Of a DNA stretch of 64,000 nucleotides, positions 21,430 through 32,439 are shown piece by piece. Below the pieces are notes generated by a model that was given only the letters and a program-made list of their open reading frames with translations, had not been told where the DNA came from and did not search any database. This stretch comes from Diabrotica undecimpunctata (taxonomy: Eukaryota > Arthropoda > Insecta > Coleoptera > Chrysomelidae). The position numbers and the translations under genes were made by a program. The stretch covers positions 8,185,230 through 8,249,229 of the forward strand of contig NC_092803.1 in assembly GCF_040954645.1 (NCBI RefSeq), read 5' to 3'. The first letter of the stretch is position 1. Every line of letters begins with the position of its first letter.

Positions 21430-23285
21430 TATTTGTTCAAATATCAAAAAATATTTTGGTGTATTTCATTTCCCATTCGTACGTATTAAAACACCGAATT
21501 CTTTCAATTCATCTTAGCGTCGCCGAGTAAAATAAACCATTTTTAGAGTTGTTTATATTTCTTGGGTATTATTTTCTTTGATCGAAACTGGGAAGCTTTT
21601 GGGATATTCTGCGTTTCAAATAAATATTCCAGTTTATACGTTTTGTTTATACCAAGATTGTGCGAATGAATGTTAAAAATAATTTCGTCATTCTCACTTG
21701 GGTCGCTGTAAGAAACAGTCAGCTTAGGTGTGGATCCAAATTTATTCGTAGAATTTGTAAAGTTTTCTGTTTTTGTCCCTTTTCATGGAAAATAAGTTTA
21801 GTGGCAGTTAATTGTTTATTCACAGTTCGTCTTAAGTAAACATCCCATAAATGTGAGACATGAAAGTGGCAGTTAATTGTTTATTTAATAGTTACAATTA
21901 AAGTGAGGATTTGAAATTATACCCACAATTTTCCAGTCTTTTTAAGAAGCCGAGCTTCAAAGTTTGTGTTCCATGCCCAATTTCCAATCTGAATTTTGTC
22001 TTGTCCTATCACAGTGGAATTGAATTGAGTGGTAGAGAGTTTGAGTTCCAGCAAAGTTTGGTTTCTACCCCCAGAATTTTTGTGTAAAACCCCAGTGCAA
22101 TCCAGGTAACTTTTTAAGTGATTAAATTTTAAAGTAAAGACAGACATTTTTTTGCTAAAGAAATAATTGCTTTTATAACAAGTAGAATTTGTAATAATTA
22201 ATATTGTACTATCTAATCATATTTGACATTAATTTATTTGTTTTGTTTTTAAAAAAGGTTAACCTTCATTGCAGTAACAAATTCTTTGTAAGTTTTTGTA
22301 GTATCTCCAACTCCTAGAGTTTGTAAATGGCTAGGACACATGTAAGTTTGTTCTTCGTTATTTTTGTATTCTGTAACTATCTATATAGTAATTTGTGTCA
22401 TTTAAATTTGTAACTGTTTGTGGTAAAACACAATAAATGTTAAACTTTATTTTAATATTTTGTTTATTTTTTTTAACTAACCCCTTTTTTTGAGTTTCAT
22501 GTATAAAGATATGTTTTTCATTTTTAATAATTATTTCAATAGTTACAACCAGCTGTTCTAATGGTTATAATTTGGCAGCTCGAAGCGGCGTCCTTTTTAA
22601 ATTGCTAGAGGTATTTCCTGTTTCCTTTTGTTTTGGTTGTCCCAAGAGATTTACGTTAGTACCCCTTTGTTTTATTTTTTGTAGTTGCCCCAATTCGACC
22701 CCTTGCCATTTACTTATCCACGACCCCAGCTCTCCAAACAAACCCTGAGTGCCGTTCGTACAAGTATCGATTATTTTGCTTGCCCTATCTCCGACCCAAT
22801 AATTTCTGTCCCCAATTTTCTACCCCGTATAATGATACCCCATGTGGTAGGCAACATAATTTCGTTACAACATATCTAATCAATCTCTATTTCAGTTTTG
22901 CAATGCGTTTGAGAAAATCATCCACATGTGAACTGCAAAGTATTTATTAGCGTTTTATTTTTTTGGGTTATTTTTAGCTGTCTGACTGATTTTTTAGTAA
23001 TGGTTAGAGTTTCGGCTCTGTTTATAAGAACTGGCAACACACACTGGTCGAATACCCTTGTTTTGATGCTGATGAGTATATCGATTGAAAAACTTATCTT
23101 AATTTGCCACAGGCCATAAGTTCATTTAGAGAAAAGATAATCCAATTATATTCTTATTAGAATCTGGTTTTCGTGCTATTTTCTTGTAGTATCTCTTACG
23201 ATAACTTTTATATTTTTTGGGAATAGAACTGCAGGAATTGTATTTATAATTACACATTTTAAATGTTTAAATTTTCAATCGGGAA
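21430..23285. other. Unannotated AT-rich spacer
   Basis: A 21-bp direct repeat AGTGGCAGTTAATTGTTTAT occurs at about 21799 and 21864. Short open frames at 21917-22147 (minus) and 22685-22879 (plus) have no recognised motif. Confidence 0.35.
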
Positions 23286-23545
23286 ATACACTCAGGTGCA
23301 AAAAAATCGATCCATTCCTTATTTCTTCTTTATTTGAAGTTGTATAATTTTAGAGACATTAAATTACGTATGTAAATTTAGGTGTACCCTCGTATACGAG
23401 AAATAAAATAATATTTTTAATATTGCTTTTTATATTTCTTAAAACAAATTGGTATTTCAGGTTTTTGTCAAAAAGGGTCTGAAGCAAGTAGATATTTATT
23501 GAATGTTGTTTTTAATTCAACAACCATACTAGTGTATGGTTTTTT

Positions 23546-23551
<6 letters not shown>

Positions 23552-23616
<65 letters not shown>
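23552..23616. repeat. (AT)n microsatellite in Tc1 5' region
   Basis: About 65 bp of uninterrupted TA/AT dinucleotides upstream of the transposase start at 23669. Confidence 0.98.
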
Positions 23617-23622
<6 letters not shown>

Positions 23623-23668
23623 TTTATTTTCAAAACGTGTTGTATTTTTATTTAATTATCCTTCCTAA

Positions 23669-24649
23669 ATGTCTCTAACTCCGACAAATGCTGCAAGGGA
23701 GGTGACTTTAGTTCAAGATGGTCGTAGCCAATATTATGCAGCTGAAATGTTGGGTGTTAGTCGATCTTCGGTTCAAAGAGCAGTTCGGCGTTTTAGCGAC
23801 ACCGGTAACTTCACAAGAAGACCAGGATCAGGTCGTAGAAGGGTAACATCCGAAAGAGATGATCGATTTCTGGTCTCATCATGTTTGAGAAATCGGCATC
23901 TAACTTCAGTTGAACTGGCAAATCGTCTGAGCGAAGTGAGAAGTGTGGATGTAAGCAAATGAACAGTTCGTCGACGACTTGTAGAAGGTAATTTATTATC
24001 CAGAAGGCCAGCCCTATCTCCAATACTATCCATAGAACATCGCAGAGCTCGCCTTGCTTTTGCAAGAGAACATGAAAACTGGAGTGGTGCAGATTGGACC
24101 AATGCATTGTTCTCAGATGAGTCCAGATTTTGTCTAAGGTCACCAGACGGCCGAGAAAGAGTTTGGAGAAGACAAGGAGAGCGATATTTTCAATGTAACA
24201 TTGCGGAAACAATAAGTTATCGGGGGGGCTCCGTTATGGTTTGGGCTGGTATCAGTTCAGAAGCCCATACTAATTTAGTTATTGTAGATAGAGGTTCTAT
24301 GACTGCTGCAAGATACATAATAAGTATTTTAGATCAGCATGTGGTACCTTTTGCTCCTTTCATTGGACCTAATTTTATTTTTATGGACGACAACGCGCGT
24401 CCTCACCGTGCTCGAATCGTCAACCAATATATAGAGGATGTGGGAATTGCCCGTATGAACTGGCCAGCTTGCAGTCCCGATCTCAATCTCATAGAACATA
24501 TATGGGATATGATGGGAAGACGTCTTCGAGCACGAGTACCCCGTCCAAACAACTTGGCTGAACTTACAGCGGCTCTTCAAGAAATATGGGACCAATTGGA
24601 TCAATTTCATATCCAGAGGTTAATTATCTCAATGCCTAGACGTGTATAG
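23669..24649 (+). pseudogene. Tc1-like DD34E transposase, one nonsense codon
   Basis: A single frame of 326 codons from ATG 23669 to TAG 24649, broken only by TGA at 23960-23962 (codon 98). The N-terminal half is a paired-like DNA-binding region (helix-turn-helix VQDGRSQYYAAEMLGVSRSS, GRPR-like motif RRPGSGRRR). The catalytic triad is present: D150 in FSDESRF, D241 in MDDNARPH, and E276 in LNLIEHIW, with 34 residues between the last two (DD34E). GGSVMVWAGIS is intact. The usual proline in LNPIE is leucine here. The length is close to the usual 340 aa for the family. The protein would bind the TIRs and excise and integrate the element at TA. As it stands the TGA truncates it before the catalytic core, unless read through. 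Confidence 0.94.
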
Positions 24650-24916
24650 GCTGTTATAAGGGCCCGAGGGGGAAACACTAGATATCGATGTATTATCAAT
24701 GTTTTTTTTTAATTTCAGAAAGTTTTGAATATTCTTGTATTTTTGAGTTTTGGCGTATGTCTCTATAAATAAATGATTTTTTTGGATAATCTGTAAAAAT
24801 TATTTTAATCTAACATATACTTTTACATATATACCTAGTTTAAAACTAATATCTTCAAACGTTTTCTTTTTTCGGCAAATAATACCCATGGATCGATTTT
24901 TTTGCACCTGAGTGTA

Positions 24917-25639
24917 GTTAGGTTAGTTAGATAAGTATTAAAAAAATCAGTCAGCGCCGAATTTAAGTTAATTATTTTTTCATTTAAGATGAAAGTCATC
25001 ATTTTTGACCCAAAATACCGGACTATATATCTTCCACCATCGACACGAATCAATAAAACCCACAAAAAACTGCAGTTCTCGCCAAAAAACGGCTAACGAC
25101 TCCGCATCAATGCATTTTTCATTGTTCAGATTGGTATTTATCCACAAAATTAAATAGTTCCAAACAAAAATACAACCGACATCATTGTTACGCGTACATA
25201 CGTATCAAAATATGTTCATCAACTAAAACTGCATAAATATGCAGATTTTTCAGAAACAAAAAAAAAGTATAGAAGTGCAATGTTCGCTTTTGCATACGGT
25301 ACAATCGTGGACAAAAGCGTTTTGATTTACAGCTTAAGTTTTCATTGTTTGCATTCGAATATCTGTGATATTTTTTATTTGGTGCAGAATATTTTACCGT
25401 TTTTTAAATTTTACGACAATAATATGGATATTTCGAGTGTTTTGTAGTCTACTTCTCCGTACTTAGTAACACTTTTGGCCTCATTTGATTATCCTTGATG
25501 CTAAGGAGCTAGAAATCTAGAAGTTTTTTAGCGGGAAGTTATAAAGTAAGGGAAATATACCACATGGCAAAAATTGTAATTAATTCTTACATATAAACGT
25601 ATAAACGTTATGAAGCTAATACAGGAACATAAAATAATA
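24917..25639. other. Spacer between two Tc1 elements
   Basis: About 720 bp of AT-rich sequence with no recognised coding or repeats. Confidence 0.5.
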
Positions 25640-25641
25640 TA

Positions 25642-27259
25642 CACTCGCGATCATAAAATCCGGGTCACCTTGAAAATCGCCGTTATTTAATTTTTAACGA
25701 GCTTTATCGTAAATAATAATAACACAAATACAAACTAATGCATGTTTCTGAGAATTGTTGTCAGCTTAGCGGTTTCCTTTGTAACAAAGAATTCCAATAG
25801 TGCCGATTTCGCGGAAAAGTGCACACTTCTCAAAATGAACGGTACCTGTAACTGCCGCTTGTTTTAAATGTCTCATTTGTGCTTCGACTTTCTGTTCAAC
25901 CGCAACAAACAAACGTTTATTATTGCCGCCATTAGTGTTTATTAGTGCCAATATTAGTGTTTATTATTGTTTATTTTTTGCTAAAATGCCTTGACTGTTG
26001 TTGAAACGGCACGCATTGTTGCGCTTATGGAAGATGGTCACACTCAACGGCAAGTCGCAAGAACTGTTGGCGTAAGCCTTTCTACGGTTCAACGAGTGCT
26101 TCAACGCTTTCAGGAGACGAGTTTGCTAACCAGACGATCTGGCTCTGGACGAAGAAGAACGACCACGGCACGAGATGACCGTTTTCTTGTGTTTCAAGCT
26201 TTACGAAACCGGACCACAACTGCTGTTATGCATCGAAATTGTCTACAGGAAGTACGAAATTGCAATGTTAGCCTTGCAACAGTCAGGAGAAGACTTCGTT
26301 CTTCTGGACTATCTTCTCGGGTAATGGCCACAGGACCGCCACTTGGCCGTGCGCATCGAGTTGCACGACTAGCTTTTGCTCGACAATACGCGCATTGGGG
26401 AATTAATGATTGGAGCAAAGTGTTATTCTCAGATGAATCCCGTTTCTGTCTAACTGGATCCAATGGACGTGTAAGAGTTTGGAGGAGAACCGGTGAACGA
26501 TTTTCACAGGCTTGCATTGCTCCAAGAATTCCATTTGGTGAAGGCTCGGTCATGGCTTAGGGAGGTGTATCTTCCGACTTCTGCACATAATTACCCTTCA
26601 TCGAAAATGGGTCCTTAACTGCCCGAAGGAACATTACGGAGATTCTGGAAGAACATGTTATGCCCACCATGGCAGGGCTTGGAGAAGACGCCGTTTTATG
26701 CAGGACAACGCGCGACCGCACGTTGCCAGGATCAGTATGCAATACTTGGACGAGGTTAGAATTACGAGGTTACCCTGGCCAGCTAGGTCTCCGGACCTGA
26801 ATCCCATCAAACATCTCTGGGACGATTTGAAAAACGTATTCAAACCCCTACACCTCCTCCTAACAACGCACAGGAGCTTAAGGATCTGTTAGTGAGAGAG
26901 TGGAATAACATACCTCAACATGTAATCCGGAGAAAAATTGAGAATATGCACCGTCGTCTGCAAGAGGTTATTAGAGCAAGGGGAGGCAATACACGATATT
27001 AGTCATTGAAATTCCACGGATGTTTTACCACGTTCTGTATTTTTCATTTTTTCTTTCGTATGTCTGTTTCAACAATTTGGTTTGTTTTCTGCTTTTTCAA
27101 TAAAAACAATAAAAAACCAATTTTTTTTCTTTCAAAACAAACATTGATGACAAATAAAAAATACATTAGCTTAAAAAAAAGGTTATTACTGCACCAGATG
27201 CAAAAATATTCAAGAAACTTGAAATTTTCAATGTGACCCGGATTTTATGATCGCGAGTG
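25642..27259 (+). mobile_element. Complete Tc1-like transposon, second family
   Basis: The 1618-bp element has inverted repeats beginning CACTCGCGATCATAAAATCC (25642 and, on the other strand, from 27259). The first 27 bp are identical, and about 36 bp match with one mismatch. TA flanks both sides (25640-25641 and 27260-27261). TIR sequence and protein differ from the neighbour at 23289-24914, so this is a separate family, not a duplication. The transposase is more decayed. Confidence 0.95.
25986..27002 (+). pseudogene. Tc1-like transposase, decayed (catalytic E to K)
   Basis: ATG at 25986 is followed by a one-base loss, after which the main frame runs from 25991 (TVVETARIVALMEDGHTQRQ, HTH region; SGSGRRRTT, basic linker). 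FSDESRFCL carries the first aspartate. A stop at about 26558 and a frameshift near 26700 separate it from NARPHVARISMQYLDEV, LPWPARSPDLNPIKHLWDDL and, after another shift, RRKIENMHRRLQEVI, ending at 27002. The third catalytic residue, glutamate in NPIEH, is lysine here. Nonsense, frameshifts and the lost catalytic residue make it dead, although the TIRs are well kept. Confidence 0.92.
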
Positions 27260-27261
27260 TA

Positions 27262-28215
27262 TTTAGATATATCTACTGTATTAAACGCCATATGGAAAGA
27301 TCAAACCTCGAGCAAGTGACGTCTTCTGACTTATAATACTTCTGAATAAAGAACTTGAAACAGATAATTTATGCTTAATATGTACAAAATAGTACAGAAA
27401 CTTTTTTCTGAGTTTGTCGGTCTGTTATAATAAAACACTTAATTGTTTCTTAAAGGTTTCGGCTATTTGCCATTTTCAATAAGCACTTTAATTATTTAAT
27501 CATTACATAATTCAACATTATATTTTATGTCTGCACATTTTGATAGTTTAACATTACATTGTTTAACATTGATAGGTCTTTATGACATTTTTAAAAATAA
27601 AAATGTCATAATGATAGATAAACAGACCATTAATTGTTGTAATTCCGAAAACATCGAGATCCAAGAGGTTGAAATGTGTGCCAAAAATAGTCAAGAGAAC
27701 ATTATAAGAGCACTACATATTACTTATAATTCAGCCACCTAGATTCAAAACCCGAGGTAAATGAGATTTGAGATAACGAAGAAAATCTTGTAAAATCTAT
27801 ATCCTATTAAATTAAGCAGCGACTTTTTGAGAAAATTGAGGTTTTTGATAATAATACATAAAAAAAACTTTGAAAAAATCTAGGGGCTCCCAGAAACAGG
27901 TAATTGTATGATATATTTTGGACATGTCGGGGTTTGCAGATGAATTTAATATTTTGAAAGAAAAGAAAATCGAAATCTATTAGAAAAATAAGTTTAATTA
28001 CTCAACAACGCAAGATAATATTTATCCACTATTTTATATTGCAAAGCTAACTGTTTCTGCTTCGCAATTATGTTCCTCTTCGTTTGCCTCACTGCCTTAT
28101 CCCTCCTCTATAGCTTCGTGGAATACTTCTTTGAAAAAGACCAATTCATCTCTATCTTGCCATCCCTTTCCGTAGTGTTTCTCCAATAGCTTAGTAATAC
28201 TTTTTTTCTTATCTT
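27262..28215. other. Unannotated AT-rich spacer
   Basis: A short open frame at 27527-27742 has no recognised domain. A small hairpin GACATTTTTAAAAATAAAAATGTC is formed at about 27581-27610. Confidence 0.35.
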
Positions 28216-28217
28216 CT

Positions 28218-29045
28218 TTAATCGCTATCCCAGCCCTTCAGTGTTCTTGGACTAATTTGTGAGACTTTTTTCCCTCTTTTGCATAAGCTTTTGGGTGCGC
28301 ATAAGTCAGTTTTGTAAAATGCCTCACCCCTTATAAATGGTACTGTTTGTCCTCTTGTAATGATTACTCTCTTTGACGGTTGTAACTTGAAATGCCAATA
28401 GCCTGGTTGTTTTATTACTTTTTGAGTTTCAGCCTTCCAGTCCTTAATTGCAACACCAGTTCCAGCTCTGTAAACAGTGGCAAACTTTTTGATTAACTTT
28501 ACATATTCATCAGGATGAACAATTACCGTGTTTTTTTTTATAAATTCTTTCAATTTGTCCAAACACACGATGAGGGGAATATAAGAATGCCCCACAACGA
28601 GAAACACTATCTCAATTTCCTTTATTTGTCTTGGAGCTTTAAACTGAAGCCAATAGCTCAGCATGGTGATGACCGGGGAATTTTTTATCTGTGCTCCACA
28701 CCCATCGCAAATAAGCCGAAGAACACTTACATTATCCACAAAATTAAAATTTGAAAGGAAGTGGTGCAATAACGACGATATTTCGTTTGAACTTCTATGA
28801 TGGTCCAACTCCGTCCAAACATATGATGTAACATTTTCTGGAGTTAATTTACTTTTTGAAGATCCACAAACTACAGTTAGGTGATAAAAATTAAGTTGCA
28901 TACTGGAATAAGCCGACTGATCCGGAAGTTTTGGTAGCGCCAAATTCTTTTGACAATCAAATGAAAATGTGATCATGTCGTCTCTTTCTTCTTGAAGAAG
29001 TCTATAGAAAATCTCACCTAATTCGTTGTGCCTAAAATGGCACAA
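28218..29045 (-). CDS. DUF7869-like protein, C-terminal exon (TE-associated expanded family)
   Basis: This is the longest uninterrupted non-transposase-labelled frame in the window: 275 codons on the minus strand. Motifs in order are TFSFDCQKNLALPKLPDQSA, QLNFYHLTVV, LRLICDGCGAQIKN, FLVVGHSYIPL, YRAGTGVAIKDWK, PGYWHFKLQPSKRVIITRG and FIRGEAFYKTD. From memory this matches a large, amplified arthropod family labelled DUF7869; conserved aspartates in FDCQ and CDGCG suggest an RNase H-like nuclease fold, but I do not claim an activity. Upstream on the minus strand (about 29030-29045) TTTTTTGTGCCATTTTAG looks like a splice acceptor, so this may be a last exon whose earlier exons are missing or unrecognised. 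IPL..CLDK departs from the usual form of this motif, hinting at decay. It could be a recent pseudogene copy. Confidence 0.6.
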   Translation of the reverse strand: MCHFRHNELGEIFYRLLQEERDDMITFSFDCQKNLALPKLPDQSAYSSMQLNFYHLTVVCGSSKSKLTPENVTSYVWTELDHHRSSNEISSLLHHFLSNFNFVDNVSVLRLICDGCGAQIKNSPVITMLSYWLQFKAPRQIKEIEIVFLVVGHSYIPLIVCLDKLKEFIKKNTVIVHPDEYVKLIKKFATVYRAGTGVAIKDWKAETQKVIKQPGYWHFKLQPSKRVIITRGQTVPFIRGEAFYKTDLCAPKSLCKRGKKVSQISPRTLKGWDSD

Positions 29046-29049
29046 AAAA

Positions 29050-29590
29050 ATGGCTCAATATAATCTAAAATACAAAAATTTATTATTACTTATTGAACCT
29101 AAACCCACGTTCTACTGATTTTATATTATGATTTATATAATATATATTTATTATATATAAAATATTTTCTAATTCTGCTGAGTTTATATCTCCCGCCTTG
29201 TAAATTATAGATCTAATGTATAAAAATATAAAAAAAAACTGTTTTTTATGCCGAGTGTACTTTGTGGTGGTGATAACCCATCCAATTTGACGTCCCGTTT
29301 ATAATACTTTGTGCATCGTTTAACAGAAACAATTGAAAAATTCATTGAAAATCACTGTCGATATATACCATACATTCGGTAATTTTCCATTTTAATTCGT
29401 GATTGATTGAAGTGTTGTAGTTTTTTTGTATCGCGGACACAAATACCGAAAATGATGTAAATGTAAAATAAATAATAGTAGGGGGAATCTGGAAAGGGAT
29501 GTTTTGAAAGTAGCGTATTCAATATTTAACAAAACAAAACGTCATTAATGACTTTTTCAATTTTTAGAGCGGTAAACATTGCATTGATTA
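29050..29590. other. Unannotated AT-rich spacer
   Basis: Could contain an intron or upstream part of the DUF7869-like gene. No exon was recognised. Confidence 0.3.
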
Positions 29591-29592
29591 TA

Positions 29593-30018
29593 TACAGGTT
29601 GGACCAGTTTAGAAATGCCAAATTATCTATTAAATGGATGGTATAAATTTTACAAAAATTGGGATATGCCTATTCTGCAATACGGAGATTTTAAATTTGA
29701 TTCTTGCACTGTGGCCAAATTTACCATTTTTCTGATATCATTAGTCGCTTTGTTTTTTTAAATACAACACTCTATAACTACTAATTACTACTAATTAAGC
29801 AAATAACTAAAGCTGACAGTTGTTTTATGTGTTTTTAAAAGCTCGACAATAAAGATGGTTTTTAATGAAAAATATTGAATTAGTGTTTTAATTATGAGGG
29901 GCTACAATGATTGAAAAAGATCCTAAAGTGAAGTAGCCAGTTCGTAGGTATACAAATGAGAATATATTGATTTATCAAAAAAAATTCCAAAGCTACACTT
30001 TTCTAAGAACAACCTGTA
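29593..30018 (+). mobile_element. Short mariner-type deletion derivative
   Basis: Ends are short inverted repeats, TACAGGTTG at 29593 and CAACCTGTA ending 30018, flanked by TA (29591-29592 and 30019-30020). Inside, from ATG about 29854, a degenerate frame MVFNEKY...SVLIMRGYND resembles the N-terminal helix-turn-helix region of mariner/DD41D transposases, but the catalytic part is gone. At 426 bp it is MITE-sized. Confidence 0.6.
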
Positions 30019-30327
30019 TAGCAGTACCTAAATAATTATTCTAGTCCTTCGCTCATGTTAAAAGAGATTTGAGTGAAGTCTTTCAAGCTTTATATACAAT
30101 CTGTTTAAATTTATTATCTTCTAAAATTAAAATGAATTTATGGACGCCATCCTTTATTTACCCTCGTAAGAAAACGATCTCAGACAGAGAAATAAAATGA
30201 AAAATTTAAAACAAAGCTAATTTAAAACACAACTAGCCTTTATTATTTTGTAAAGAATAAAAAGTTACTAAAATATTCTAGAAAAATTGCATCATATTGC
30301 AAAAGAATAAACATTGTGTATTTATAA

Positions 30328-30525
30328 AATGCGTTAGGCTTTCACGGCCATCGTCTAACTTGTTAAACTGTTTGTTCGGGCTGTTAGGCCGTTGTCTTCT
30401 GAGATTAGTTCTCGACGTTTCTGGCATCTTCTGGAGATGTTACTGCTTCGCTTGTAAGCTGAAACTGACGCCGCGTTGTACTGCGGAGGCCATATTTATA
30501 TTTTCTACTCGCTTCCCCTCCACTG
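30328..30525 (-). repeat. Probable retroelement terminal block
   Basis: A higher-complexity block in AT-rich surroundings with words such as GCTTTCACGGCCATCGTCTA, CTCGACGTTTCTGGCATCTT and CTGCGGAGGCCATATTTATA. The minus strand has an open run QKMPETSRTNLRRQRPNSPN followed by QFNKLDDGRESLTHF. I recall similar text from abundant insect retroelement ends (Penelope-like is my best guess) but cannot assign it. Confidence 0.4.
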
Positions 30526-30584
30526 GTGCTGTTTAGAAATTAAATTGTACCTACCTTGAAAGTTAGGGATCAATTTTAATGAGA

Positions 30585-30926
30585 TATGGTTTTAGCAAGA
30601 TGGAGTTCCAGCTTATTTTGATGTAAGTGTTCGGCGTTATTTAGATCAGACATTTTCCGGACGACGGATTGGTAAATCAGGTAAATCAGATAAATGGCCG
30701 CCTCGTTCACCCGATCTGAATCCTAAAGATTTTATTTTATTGAGGATACTTAAAAAGTAGAATTTATAAAAGTAAACCAGCAATTGCAGAGCTAAGGCAA
30801 ATAATTGTCGATGGATCCATATTGATTTCTAGAGAAACATGAAGAAATGTAATAGACGCATTCTACCATCGTTTAGGATACAGTCAAATTAACAACGTAG
30901 ATCATTTTGAACACTTGATTAGGTAG
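30585..30926 (+). pseudogene. DD41D mariner-type transposase C-terminal relic
   Basis: After W-F-stop, the plus strand reads QDGVPAYFDVSVRRYLDQTF, then WPPRSPDLNPKDFILL and, in other frames, YKSKPAIAELRQIIVD, NVIDAFYHRLGYSQI and DHFEHLIR, ending at 30926. The pattern (QDG...WPPRSPDL...DF) is that of the DD41D group, seen also at 4250-5163 and 47721-48197. A local GGTAAATCA duplication (about 30672-30692) lengthens the spacing between aspartates. No N-terminal half is attached. Confidence 0.8.
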
Positions 30927-31317
30927 AATAGGCTTGTTGTACAACAAGCTCTGGTACTACTTGTCTAGTCTTTTACTCCGAGATTCTTCAGATTCTAATC
31001 CATTTGGTCAGGCAATCCGAGTCTTGATATTCCCATTCCTGAAATGTGTAGTGTTATTATAAAAAATATTAACAATGTAGTAATAAGCAGACATAAAATT
31101 GCATTAACCCACATATAGTAATAACGCCCTATAAGAAGTATTCACTTCTGTCGGCATTCCCTAAGTGCCACACTCTTTTTTTATGTATCTTCTCGTGCTA
31201 ATTTTATATTTTCCTATTGTCGATTCATAAAATGTTCCACCTCGGCGTTGCATTTATATCTAAAACTGTCGTATAACATTTAGAATCAAAATTAATTTCA
31301 ATTCAATTAAAATAAAA

Positions 31318-31540
31318 ACAGGCTATGGTGGCTAGGCCACATAGAGAGAATGAACAAGATGGTACCGTCGAAAGACATTTATAACCAAAGAACGGATGAT
31401 GTGGGGAGAGGCAGGCTTAGAGCAGGATTCAAGGACCAGGTGGAGGAGGAATTAGGAGTATTAATTGGAGAGTAAGAAATTGGAGAAGGTCAAGAGCCAC
31501 TCTAGGTTGTAGAGCTAATGATGATGATGATGTAACAATG
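31318..31540 (+). pseudogene. LINE 3' end with (GAT)n tail
   Basis: The plus strand reads LWWLGHIERMNKMVPSKDIY, GRGRLRAGFKDQVEEELGVL, and ends in a GATGATGATGATG tail at about 31520-31534. This is a 5'-truncated C-terminal LINE remnant. Confidence 0.7.
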
Positions 31541-31544
31541 AATA

Positions 31545-32430
31545 AATGCTCTTGAAATGAACTAGGTATCTGATATACGGTGCGAGAATTTAAAGACTTT
31601 TGGAAATTAATAAAAAGAAGACATTAAAAAGTAAAAGAAAAAGAAAAGGAAACGATTTTTAAGGCAATATTGTAAGAAGGAATTAGATACAATGTGTAGC
31701 AGGGATCTTCACGAGGAAAAAGCACGTTCTAGAAAGGTTTGGGGACGAAAATTGGAACGAAAATCTAACGCTACATTTAAAAACAAAACTATAGTATCCA
31801 CCCCAATTAATATAAATCAATTTTGATGTTGCTATATCGACAAAATTGCTGTTTTATGATCGGATTGTGACATTTTTGTTGGCTTCTACCTATTTCAAAC
31901 CAACCAGAATAATTTGTTGTAGCGGTTTATATTGTGTAAATTTTATTATTAATTTATTATATTAAAAAGGCTGCAAAACCAAGTAAATAAATAATATAAT
32001 TATTTCGGTTACACTCGCCCCCATTAGCTGTTGGAAACAGTAATGAACATTTCATGAATATTCACGGCAAATGGAGTGAAATAAAAATTCGAACACGATG
32101 TTGTATATTTTAAACAATCGAATAATAAAACTTGTTATATTATTTGTGAATATATTTATTACATAGGAATATTCGGATATAGATACAGGGCTATTCAACA
32201 GAATTTATGAAGTAATCTAGTATCACGGACTTTCTGCTTGTCTTGAATCTCTTCTCCCTAATTATGTGTTGGGATTCTGTATCCTTGAAACTTTTTGTAC
32301 TAATCACTTAAAAAACTTCGATATCCACTAAAAAACCAAAATAAAAGTAAGAAGTTGAATGACACAATGTTTCACTGTTATAGGACGTACAGACGATATG
32401 ATCTATCGTTTGACTTGTTGATTAACTTAA
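31545..32430. other. Unannotated AT-rich spacer
   Basis: No coding similarity was recognised. Confidence 0.4.
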
Positions 32431-32439
32431 GCAGCGTTG

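Larger units (their letters stand above)
23289..24914 (+). mobile_element. Complete Tc1-like transposon with TIRs and TA duplication
   Basis: The 1626-bp element is bounded by 27-bp identical inverted repeats beginning CACTCAGGTGCAAAAAAATC (23289-23315 and 24888-24914), and flanked by TA at 23287-23288 and 24915-24916. It holds one transposase frame on the plus strand with a single nonsense codon, and an (AT)n run in the 5' untranslated part. Identical TIRs and an almost intact gene suggest it is among the younger insertions here. Confidence 0.95.

Noticed and set aside
24329..24610. Minus-strand frames within the Tc1 gene
   Set aside because: Shadows of the transposase on the opposite strand.
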